Shown here in pieces: positions 50,401 through 60,783 of a stretch of DNA of 64,000 nucleotides; position 1 is the first letter of the stretch; every line of letters begins with the position of its first letter. Under the pieces are notes generated by a model. It saw only the letters and a program-made list of their open reading frames with translations, was not told the DNA's origin and did no database searches. The translations under genes were made by a program, and so were the position numbers. This stretch comes from Distichodus sexfasciatus (Eukaryota; Chordata; Actinopteri; Characiformes; Distichodontidae): NCBI GenBank assembly GCA_032718565.1, contig JAVGVS010000011.1:124001-188000 (forward strand), given 5' to 3'.

Positions 50401-53400
50401 CTGCTTACAGTATATAGCAGAAGATGACAAAGTTTACTGACCTGTAGATAAAGAGCATGACAACAAGCGCCTTATATTAGGTATAACTTGATGTGACAAA
50501 CTGAAACATTAAAAATGTGAGCCATCAAAAAGTCCTTTTGTTGGGCATGAAGAAATGCTGTGGATTAAGTACTGTTTGGTCTTAGATAGACTGGCGTTAA
50601 TAAACCAAGAGTCAGATATGATCAATTAAGAAAATAAAAAATAAAAAGGAAGTCTTGATTCTAAATGATAAAAAAAACAAGCAATATAGTCTGAAACTGC
50701 TGTGAAGTACATCAATCTAGCACTGAATAAAATGATAAAATCAACATCAACAAGGAGCCTCAGGCTTGCTTGTTGGGGGGCTTCAAACCCAGTTCATGTA
50801 AAAGCGCTTCTTGACAATGACTGTTTTAAAAGGACGCAACATAAATAAATTGAATTAAGATATAACAAAAGAAAGACACATTTTTCTGTATGAACCTGAA
50901 TTTACAGTATTACATACTAACGTGTCAAAGTCAGAACTCCATTGTTGACACTGCCGTGCCTTTCATCTTAACACTAGGCTTTCTAAAAATAGTTTGCGTC
51001 ATTGGTCTGACCTGCTGAGGCTGGATCACAGGCCTGCTTGCGTCTCCTTCTCAGAATACTTTCCAGTTCACTGTCCTTTTTCTACAGAGCAGCGTTCCTG
51101 GAGATCGGTAGGACTCTTCTTCACGGGATCCTGAAGGCGCAAACAGAAAAAGACAAATCTCACACAAAGCCCACCTCAGTGTCACTGAATCACACAGTTC
51201 CACCAATCAGAAAGTATTCATTATTACACACGTGAAGTACTGTTTAACATATTGCCTGGACACTACACTATTAAGTACATGTGCGCTAGATTACATAGCT
51301 GATGATCATCTCCATGAAGGAACAGTAAAAAGGGAGAAGTAAAGGTTCCATAATTGGTTATTGACTGAATAAACTGAGAGTCATTAATCAGGTGATGTAC
51401 CAGAATGCCTTTCAGCTCTTCCATAGCGCTCTCTTGATGCTTCTCTTCAGTGGCTGGACTCTGTGGCTGAACACACACATCCATATGCACATGCATGAGG
51501 AACAGATCAGCAGTCAAATATTACAAACAACAACCTTTATCATTTTTACTCAAATTTGTCCATATCCTAGTCAAGACATTTTAACAAAAAGCATCGAACA
51601 AGCGTACATAATGTCACTTTGTCTTGTCATTGTCATTTATTGTATTTATATTAGGAATGCGGCGATACAGCTTTTTCAGTTCCGATACCAATGCCGATAC
51701 TCAGGCTTTGGGTATGGGCTTGGGATCAAGTACCGATCTGATACCAGTTTTTAATTTATAACTTGTGTATTTCTCTGTGAGGAGGAAACTAAGGTTATTC
51801 TGCTATGTTTAAGGAAATCATTAAATACTGTTTCCAACTGAAACAATCTTAAATAATTACACGCACTCTATGTATGTGTTAAATTATTTATTATTAAAAA
51901 TAACATCTCACAAATGATTGGTTTAAACACAGTTGTGTAATTTTGTGATGGTCCCTAATCCTGCGTTGCTTTAAAACCATCAGGAACGGAGATTGCGAGC
52001 GACAGCTGGTCTGTTAAGAATTAAACAGTATAATGTGTGATGTGCTTTTGGGGTTGTAGTGTTGTGTTTCTTGTTTTGCTCATTGTAATATCAATATGTG
52101 AGAATTAAGCATAAATATAGAACAATAAACCAGCTTTACCGCAGTGACACTTCCCATGCAGAACCAACTGTGCGTGTGCACATATGCAAATCTACAGTTT
52201 ACAGATCGGCTCCATAGAGCGACCCAATGCCTCCGATACCCGGTCCAGCTTTTTGAGTCGTTACCTGATCCACGTATCGGATCGGTACATCCCTGATTTA
52301 GACGTATACTTACTGTAATAGCTACTGAGATAACTGTGTTTACTTAGATAACTGTTTACTACACTTAGATATCCGCCTACTTTCATTTACATTTAGTTGT
52401 GTCTCTCTTGTTTGTTTCTTTAAGAATGCATCATGGGGGGGGCTGCATGCGACATTATTTCAATGTGTGTCTATACACAGTACAGAATGTGTCGTACAGA
52501 CAGAGGTGGAGCAAAAGTAGCTAACATCGTTACTTAAGTGGAAATACCTAGATACCACTAGTCGAATATTGCTCAACTTTAAGTGAAAGTCGTACAGTCA
52601 GATTTTTACTTAAGATTCAAAGTACTGAAGTACTTGTTATACAAATTAGCAAATATCAAGGAAGTGCATCTTCTTTCACCACATTGTTTGCATTATTACT
52701 TACAACACTTACAACACCTAATGCCTCTGTGAGCTTGTAAACTGGTAGGAATGTTACAGGAGTAGAAACACAACCTGAACTGATAATCAGGAGGACAGTG
52801 CAATAGCTGTAAAAGAAAGCAGCTCAAGAACATCAAATCAACTTCAACCTGCTTAAAATCCAGCTCTACACCTCTAGCTTCATGACTTTCCAACAGCAAC
52901 AATGTTTTAATCAAGACAGAAAATAGCACATCTGTCTGAACTTGGTTTTATAGTTCCAGTCTACAGGCGTGATGTAGCTCTGTATTGATTACCGAGCTGT
53001 CACCCTGCTTAAACAACCAGTCACCTTTTGAAAAAGGTGGAATAGCATCCACATTATCAACAGATTTGAAAATGCTTGATGCTTGAGAACCTTGATGAAA
53101 AAGTATGTTGTCTTTCAAATGTAGTGAAATTAAACCATAAGTTTCCAATAAAATACTACTCAAGTGAAGTACAGATACTCAAAACTCTACTTAAGTACAG
53201 TACTCAAGTAAATGAACTTAGTTACTGACCCACCTCTGCGTACAGACAATTAGCTTGAGCTAAACTTGCCTGTCAGGTCAGACAGAAAACTTTAATGATT
53301 TCACTCTGATTGTCTCGCTGTAAGGTATCTTTTCTCTAGATATTTTCCATGTCTGCATTATCTAAGTTTGCCCAAATAACGTGCCCTTGCTCTCTGTTTG

Positions 53401-56400
53401 GGTGATGTTTATGAAAGCGTTTATGTCATATCTGGACTAGAACCTGCCCGTAGATGGTATCTATTACAGCCCAGACCACAGGTTCAAGCTATTGATTTGA
53501 ACTCCTGGCCCAGTGAGTGTCGTCTGGTGGACACTCAATCAGCCTTAACACGATCAGTGCTCGCTCTCCCTCCATATCCAGATGTCCACCTACAAGGTAG
53601 CAATAAACCCATTCCTCCGGGAGAATGACCAAATGCAATTGCTCTTTGTTCAGTTGTGTTACCACGATTACAAAAAGGTCAGTTACAAAGTTTATATATT
53701 TGATGAATGTAGTTATAAAGAGGCACACTTACCTTTGCACCAAATCTCTGGATATCAGTGGAGCACCAAAAAATGAAAAAATTAAAAATTAGATCAAAGG
53801 AAGGCATTCAAAAAACTAAACTGTTGTTTACTGTTAAAATCTCTGAGCAGGAGAAATTGAGAATGCTAGGCTTCCCCTTTGTGTCCTGGCCTTTAACAGG
53901 TCTGAGCACCACACCATGCTTGATTCTTTCCATCATCTCATTAACAGCTTTCACTTTGACATCATCCACCCCTTCAATTTTGCTGTGGAGAGAGAGTCAG
54001 GGTTTGATATGAGGTCAGAGGCAAAGGCAGCTTGAAAAGGTATGCTATAAACTGAAATCACCTGGAGGCTGCTCTAATTTAGGGATCCTTTTCCCACCCT
54101 TGGAAGATTTCTCATGATTGCAATTAGAGAGCTATTGTGCCAAAAAAAGGAAGATTTGTTATAGACGGTTATGCATTTCGTCTGCATCAAACAAACATAT
54201 ATATACATCTACATATAAACACATGTATATACACTGCAAAAAATCAGTGTCAGAAAATAAGAAAAGGATAATAAGAAAAAAGGTTCCAGAATCAAGCACA
54301 ATTATCTGCCAATATAGTGAGAATATTTATCTTGTAAAGATCTCCTAAAACAAGAAAAAAAAAATCTTTCCCTTTTTCCATGTTTTTTAGCTTTAATATC
54401 ATAAAATAAGCAAAGTTGTCATGAATTTCCTTAACTTTCGTAGTGGAGCATGAGAACCTGTCCCAGTTCTCTTAATTAAATTTCTTATTTCATTTTTAGA
54501 AGTTCTTATAATCAGTGAATTTTCTTAATAAAGATAACAATAAGCCAACATTTCTTAAAATTACATTATTTATCTTACACATACAAGTCTAGTCAAGCCA
54601 GTTACTCTTAAAAAAAAAAAAACAAGATCTATTTTTTCTTTTTAAGATTTTCTAACTGATGGAGTAATATTTTGCAGTGTAGCTAATTATTAATTTGCAT
54701 TGCTTGAACTCAAACATTAAACAATAGTATTTTATCATATCTGCAGTGTTTTGCCTGACAGGGAGAGAGACTATAGTGTTGGTGTGGTGCCTCTTTGGTG
54801 CAGTAAGTGGAGCATTACCTGAGGGTTGCAGCAGAGGAGGCGGTGGGGGTGGAGGCGGAGGGGTGTGGTGGGAGGCGGAGGAGGCTGTGGGGAGGAGCAG
54901 GAGGCAGTCCGGAGGCGGCGGCGCCCAGCCGCCGCTGCTCTGGAGTCCTGCAACTCTTTTACTGCGGAAACAGAGAGACGCCGGTGCTCACTGCAGCCCT
55001 CTTTTATAGAGGGGGTATAAAAAATAAAACATGCAGCATCTTAATTTTTCACCCAGCACGACACGACCTCACCTCTGATCTCCAGCTCGCTACACTTCTT
55101 CGCTTCTTCCTGTAGTCGTTCTTCTACGTCTTTCTTTTCCTCTTCCAGCAGATCCAGCTGCTTCTGAAGCTGACCGAGTTGCTTCCTCAGAGTGCACTCG
55201 TCCAGCTCGGCCTCCAGAGCCTTCACCTGCGTGGAGAGGGTGATGAGCTCTCACTAATAGAGTCATTATACTGGGAAGGGTATTTTCCTCGTTTGTAGAG
55301 ACAATTTAAACCTAAATCAAATATGTCTTAACTGAAAAATTATGCCAGTCAATAAAATCTATTGCAAAGCAAGTGTGAGTATGAGAGGCTGACCGATAAA
55401 TCGGTGAGTTAATATTATTATTAATTTGCCTTGCCTTGCCTATTATGAGCTGATATGACAAATTAGCATCGCCACTTTTTACCGCTGAGAAACTGACAAT
55501 TAAAAAAGGCAGATAGAAGGCAAAAGATGCTTACATCAACCAAATCATTGTTAATGTTCTTCTGGTTCAGGAAACAAATGAACATTGACAAAAATCAAAG
55601 AGATTTCGAAATCACGCACTGAAATGCTGCAATTATCACAGTTGTTTGTTATTTAATCCTATGCTTTTCAAAAGCAGCATTTAATTCTGTGTAGTATTTA
55701 ATTTAAACTTTTGACAGATAATTTCATTAGTCCAATCACTTAAACAAACTCTTTTTTTACGTTGGCTTTTAATAAATTTTACTTTACTGTATCTCTATTT
55801 CATATTTTTAAAATCTTTAGTTTTTAGTTGTTTCTAATTTGTGATCATTTTATTGTCTTTACATTTCTTTTCATATATCTAAGTTGTTCTTTTATCATCT
55901 TGAACTTATTAATAATCTAATAATTCACCATCTGCTTATCTTTTCTTGAATTCATTGCTAACATAAAGCACTTTGGGCTGCATTTTAATGAATGAGGGAG
56001 AATAAAATTAAACAAATACTTTTCCAAATTTATGATGTTCAACTATTTGCTAAATATATTGTGAGTTGGTCACAGTGTTGTGCATCCTCGACAGTTCTTC
56101 ACTGACACAACACCAGCTTAGCATTGGCTCGAAATGTGCATCCAATCCCCAAATAGCAGAGGATCTCTTCCCTGATTGATGACCCACGGGCCCGATTCAC
56201 TCTACAGTCGACTGCACAGAGCAGCAGTTCTGTCAGTACTACAATCTCCGAGTCACTGTCAGCATTCTGGCCCTGTGTGAACATCATCCCAAATCTGCTC
56301 ACCAGACCACTCGCTATTTTTATCTCAGTCCTAACACAACACACACATGTGAATGGGTCTCTTCTATCCACTCCTTTTAATCACTCCTTCATCATGATAT

Positions 56401-59400
56401 GAACCTGCTGTTCATTTCTCCTGTCCGGATTTGTCCTCAGATGTTTTGGGGATTGAGATAATGTGGATAATGTAGTTCAGCTGTGGAGGCAAAGCCGACC
56501 TCCCACGTCCTCACGTTTATTGTGGCTCCTCCAGGAAACACTCCAGCTGCTGAAGCTGCAAACCTGGAGCAGCTTGGCCCAACGCTCCCAGAAAGAATAA
56601 CACTATTGTATTGTTAGCCCACTTAGCTAAACAGAACTCCCCTGATGGAACGACACCGCTTACTGCACGTGAGATGCTTTTTCATTAATTGCAGCATTTG
56701 TCGAGCTTTTCTCAAATACCACTCATTTGTTTTACAAATTATTCCCATTATTAAAAGTGACGAGGGTGGGAAGTCTTGAGATGCTCTACCTTCTCTTGGT
56801 GCTGTAGTCGTTCCTGTTCCAGAGTTTTTGTTATATTAGCCACATCCTCCAGAGCTTTGAGCAGCTGGACGCTGGGATCGGCCTGTTGCAGTAGGATCAT
56901 GCTCTGTCTGTTCGCTTCTTTCTGCTTGACCAGCATCTACAGGAAGATTAGAAGGTCATTACATCAATCACACTTTGTCTGGTCCCAGCTTTGTAAACAG
57001 TTGGTTATATTCACATATATTTTGTGGCCGGTGATGAATTAATGTAACACACACTTTTTATTCAAAAAGTACTAATTACCTAATTACTAATTACCTTTAT
57101 TTACTCATCTCTACTGCTCTCCCAAATCTTACCATTAGTATTTATTTGGTGCTATGCAGATTAACATTTTGGGTCAGGTCAACGTTGGACATATGACCTT
57201 AAATCAATATCATGATTAATTGACCTTTTTACCTCAATTTTGAACAAGGTTTGTACTGCAAATACGCTCAGTTATTAAAGCTGGGAAATTCTGTCTAATA
57301 AAGGAGTGCATATTTTTATAAAATAATTGAAGAAAACACACAGTAATGTAGTCGCAGACTGGAGTCACGTGACAACACATGCAGTATATATTTATGGAGT
57401 CATGAACACATACTCAAGGAACTGTTAATAAAATATAAAAAATAATCAAAATAACCAACAAGATTAGATCGATTAGAGGATCTGATTGTCAGACTGGATT
57501 ATTCTTAGATTACTTTACAAGACCTGATCGGAGCTAGGTCTAGTACTTTAAACTCTGATCATGTCCAATGAAAATTTATATAATTCATTGCTCTCTAGGC
57601 TACGAATATGAACTTGAAATCTTAAAACAATACACCAAAAGTTTTTCAATTCTACATGAAAAATCACTCCAGCCAATATCTGAGACTAGATTTGACCATC
57701 ATAGACCAGACTAAAAAAACCTCCAGGATGTCCAGCTGATTTAGACTGAACAATGGCAATCTCTTAGATCAATACGACTCAAGAGGAGTCATGGAATATG
57801 CCTTATTGAGTTCCTAGCTGGAGGAAAAGTAATCCGCTTCAGCCAGCAGGAATAATCAGTCTGTACCATCAATCTGGAATCACATCGTACCTCATGTGCA
57901 AAAGTCTCTGCCTTCTGTCTCAAGTTCAGCTCCAAATCCAGCTGCTCCTTCAGTCCCTCATATTCATGCGCAGCCATCATGGACACTGAGCAAAGACACA
58001 CACTCTCACTGAGACACGCGGCCTTCAGGAGCTGACAGCCAAACATGCCGAGTGGGAGTCTCACTGTTAAACTAAACACCTGCTGTGTGGGAGCTGTACG
58101 GTTTCTAACTTAATCCAAAACAGTAAACGAAATTAAGGTTCCACAGGAGGGACATAATGGTACATTATGACTGCACTAATACCGAGCGATTTCTGGATGT
58201 TTTTAGATTTGTTGGATCCATCAACAGCATTCAAGGAACCCAAAACTCTGAGGTTATGATGATCACTGCCCAAAATGTTAATAATAACAGCAGCGTTGGA
58301 CAGTGACTACAAATTTCAGTATTTTCAGTATATTATTAGAAGCAAAGACGGCTTTTTAAATGCTGTAGCTTTTTTAGTATCTAGGCATTTTATACAAATT
58401 TCAATTTATTGTGGTTATATTTTTGAATAGCAAGTGTTTCTGATTGGTTGTTGAATTGGCAAAAGTGGCATCTGATGGGTTAGTGTACCCACATGGCACC
58501 AGCTCATCACATCACATCACGCTCTTGGCAGCTGCAAGATGGAGTCGGAGGATAGAGTCGACCATGGCCATGAAACAGCTTGGATGAACTATATTTTTCT
58601 CTGTTGCTTGAAGTGTAGTTAACTACGATATTAAAACCGAAGCTTAGCTGTAGCTTTCTTACTTTTAATAATATGTACAATAATAAGGCTACTGTTTAAA
58701 AGTAGCTTCACCAACACTGGATAAGAAAAGATCTGTAAGACGAGTCGGTGTAACAGTTAGGGCGTGTAACAACGGTTCAAATCCTGGACTGGTAAAGATC
58801 TGATGACAAACAATCCTTTTTTTAAATTTTCATATTGCAGCCTTCAATGATACCTGTATGGCAAGAAAAACAAAAAAAATGGCAATGAAAACTCTTAATA
58901 TAGATATGGATTATGGGGACTGGCATGAGCTCAGCCTGAAGCGCGTCTCCCCGGACACATCTGAGGGATTTCCTGCACTGTAAATCCTACTGGTAATTTC
59001 ATCAGGGCTTTAATGGAGGCCGGGAGCGAGTGGGTGTGTGAGAGACGATTCTCCTCCCAGGCAGATGCCAGATGCAAGGCAACTCAGCCAGAATGATGTC
59101 ATGCACACAGCGACTCCACTGAGGAAAACAGACCGCGTAACAGCCGGCTCTTCATCAAAACTTTATTAGCATGTCAGTGGTAATGAGCAGTAACTTGTAT
59201 TTCATAACCAAAAGGGGAAAACGAACAACACTTACCTCTGTTGAACCTCTTGATAGTCTTTTTTTGCTGGTCAATGGTTTTGTGAAGCTCCTTTATCTCT
59301 GCTTGCTCTTTCTCAGTCTATAAATGAGTACATGAGTGTTAAAAACATCTGCATGAAGTGAGGAACACCGCCAGCCCAAACGAAGCTGTATAGATATATA

Positions 59401-60783
59401 GATTGCGCTTTACAGTTTTATAGCGTGAATTGTAAAGTTTAAATAGAGAAGTGAGTTTGTGGTTCATCATAGTTTAGAGGAGTGCAGGACACCTCCAGAG
59501 GTCTCAACCTCATTATCCTTCATTCACAAAAACGTGTCCAACTTACGAGTGCTGTCAGCTCCTCAATCTGCCTCTGCTGCTCCTGAATCTGACAGGTGAA
59601 ATGCTTCTTCTCCTCCAGCAAAGTGTTTACGGTCTCCTGAAGATCTACAGACGACACATTTGTAGTTGCACTTTACATACATTGACATACTGCTCAAAGC
59701 GCTCAACGAAAAGGGAGACAGAAATAAAGGTAATACAATAATACAATGAAAAGATTAGCTATTTCATAAAATATAAAATAATTAGCACAAAAAATACAAA
59801 ATTAGAAAAGAAATCACATAAGTAGAAAAAAGAAAAGAAAAGCTAGCTAAAGAAAGAATAATGACAATAAAAAGATATTATCTAATAATTAGTGTTATTA
59901 ATGCCCTGCAGTGTGTTGGCGCCTGCCCAGGGTTATACACTGCCCAGGGTTGTTCCCCGCCTTGCGCCCGTAGCTCCTGGATAGGCTCCGGTGCCCACAC
60001 GACCCCAGTTAGGATTAAGCGGCTCGGATAATTAATGAATGAATGGATAGTATTATAAAGTAATAATTAGTATTAATATGTATTATATTAATAATTGGTA
60101 ATGCATTCTAGATTTTTAGAGCATAAAAACAGAAAGCAGCTTCTGCCATGCTTTTAATATTTCATTATAAGTAAAGCAGCGGTCTTAGAGAATGAATTGG
60201 AATATATTCAGTCCGGCGTTCCGCACTCTCATAAAACTGTGGTGATGTTGGTTTAATGATTCATTAAAGCAGTGATTGTGCGGTTGTACCTTTGACCTGC
60301 TGTTGGTACTGAGCGTAGGGGTCGGGACTGTGGTCCTGCGGTTCGTTCTCCTCCTCCAGCGAGATGCAGTCGGAAATGCTGGGCAGCAGTTCGTCCAGAC
60401 ATGGCCGAGATGACAGGCTCAGATACTTCAGCTTCCTGTTCTCACAATTGAGCTGAAGGCGTGCACAATAACATTACACAGGCCTTAATTCCGGAACTTA
60501 CAACATCTGCTGCGTGGTGGCTGAAATTCAGGATTTAAGTCCAATCTGGACACCGTATGCTGTGTTATTCTGTTCAAGTTGGAGTGTATTAAAACTTGAT
60601 CATATTTGTAAGACTGAGCTAATGTAGGAGGTGATAGTTAGTGATAAAATGTTGATCTCAGTTTTAGAGTAAAAGCTGTTTTTTGTACCTTGGTTGCCAG
60701 GGCCTCAGCATTCTCCCTACAGGATTTCTCGATCTCCAGCTGAGTCTGCAGCACACTCACCTCCTCAATCACCATTTGGGAAA
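50072..60783 (-). CDS. shootin-family protein, 5' end outside window
   Basis: Thirteen exons on the reverse strand, in coding order: 60783-60689, 60452-60290, 59644-59547, 59317-59236, 57985-57891, 56936-56790, 55226-55073, 54961-54819, 54131-54062, 53982 (or 53971)-53832, 51466-51401, 51130 (or 51081)-51012, 50400-50072. Phases agree through the first eight. About 550 residues are visible; the ~60 N-terminal residues lie to the right. The protein is mostly coiled coil: SQMVIEEVSVLQTQLEIEK, LEEKKHFTCQIQEQQRQIEE, HEYEGLKEQLDLELNLRQKA, KALEDVANITKTLEQERLQH, QLDLLEEEKKDVEERLQEEA; then a Pro-rich exon, the NEMMERIKHGVVLRPV block, EELKGIL, ELESILRRRRKQ, and a Ser-rich C-terminus. This order is that of shootin-1 (SHTN1), a neuronal protein linking actin flow to adhesion molecules in axon outgrowth. 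The locus beside thoc3 differs from human SHTN1, so a paralogue is likely; I give no symbol. Confidence 0.9.
51012..51130 (-). CDS. shootin exon with two candidate 3' splice sites
   Basis: Entered at 51130 (acceptor GCGCCTTCAG) the frame runs about 20 codons to TGA at 51068-51070. Entered at 51081 (acceptor CTGCTCTGTAG) the frame is open through the family motif ELESILRRRRKQ to the donor at 51011 in the phase the last exon needs. A single-base change in the five-A run at 51077-51081 would also join the two. See findings. Confidence 0.6.
51401..51466 (-). CDS. shootin exon with ELKGIL motif
   Basis: 22 codons ending MEELKGIL, then donor GTACAT. In shootin-1 the motif ELKGIL marks the end of the short isoform. 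Confidence 0.75.
51652..52295. mobile_element. non-autonomous hAT-like element
   Basis: Ends TAGGAATGCGGCGATAC and ..GTATCGGATCGGTACATCCCTG are inverse. Flanks ATTTATAT and ATTTAGAC share five bases, a decayed duplication. Interior has repeated CCGATAC words; located in a shootin intron. Confidence 0.7.
52501..53238. mobile_element. non-autonomous hAT element, copy 2 of CAGAGGTGG family
   Basis: Ends CAGAGGTGGAGCAAAAGTAG and ..AGTTACTGACCCACCTCTG; exact target duplication CGTACAGA at 52493-52500 and 53239-53246. Shares with 7590-8391 the interior CTCTACACCTCTAGCTTCAT and TTCCAACAGCAACAATGTTT. Lies in a shootin intron; 738 bp. Confidence 0.9.
53832..53982 (-). CDS. shootin exon with EMMERIKHGVVLRPV block
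   Basis: Strong acceptor CTCTCTCCACAG, then KIEGVDDVKVKAV, NEMMERIKHGVVLRPVKG and more. Matches the conserved block before ELKGIL in shootin-1. Entry at 53982 needs phase 2; entry at a second AG (53971) needs phase 1. Donor GTAAAC. Confidence 0.8.
54062..54131 (-). CDS. tentative small shootin exon
   Basis: Only one reading frame is open and it gives HEKSSKGGKRIPKLEQPP, reminiscent of the Lys/Ser-rich stretch between the Pro-rich and EMM blocks of shootin-1. Acceptor ..GGCACAATAG, donor CCTCCAG then GTGATT. It ends in phase 1. Confidence 0.45.
54819..54961 (-). CDS. shootin Pro-rich exon
   Basis: Acceptor CTGTTTCCGCAG, then VKELQDS in the phase left by the preceding exon (SELEIR plus one base), in line with the VDELQ of shootin-1. 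The rest is GC-rich and reads mostly Arg/Ala/Ser/Pro with PQPPPPPTTP; a different frame would give a longer proline run. Donor CCCTCAG then GTAATG. The antisense Gly-rich frames here are its shadow. Confidence 0.7.
55965..56010 (+). mobile_element. L2-type LINE 3' tail
   Basis: AAAGCACTTTGGGCTGCATT followed by AATGAATGAGGGAG.. is the common L2 3' end. Short fragment in a shootin intron. Confidence 0.5.
58291..58719. mobile_element. non-autonomous hAT-like element
   Basis: Ends CAGCGTTGGACAGTGACTAC and ..GTAGCTTCACCAACACTG are rough inverses; TTAGCTGTAGCTTTC and TAGCTTTTTTAG interior words. Flanking octamers agree at 5 of 8. Confidence 0.6.
58740..58805 (+). mobile_element. SINE head (second family)
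   Basis: AGTCGGTGTAACAGTTAGGG and GGTTCAAATCC then TGGACTGGTAAAGAT match the head of the SINE at 38148-38298. Confidence 0.55.
59905..60050 (+). mobile_element. retroelement 3' part, relative of 24661-24805
   Basis: CAGTGTGTTGGCGCCTGCCC, GTTGTTCCCCGCCTTGCGCC, AGGCTCCGGTGCCCACACGA, GATTAAGCGGCTCGGATAAT then (AATG)n. A small internal duplication of the CTGCCCAGGGTT word is visible. Confidence 0.75.

Noticed and set aside
54746..55115. Gly-rich and Arg-rich forward frames
   Set aside because: Shadow of the Pro-rich shootin exon on the other strand.
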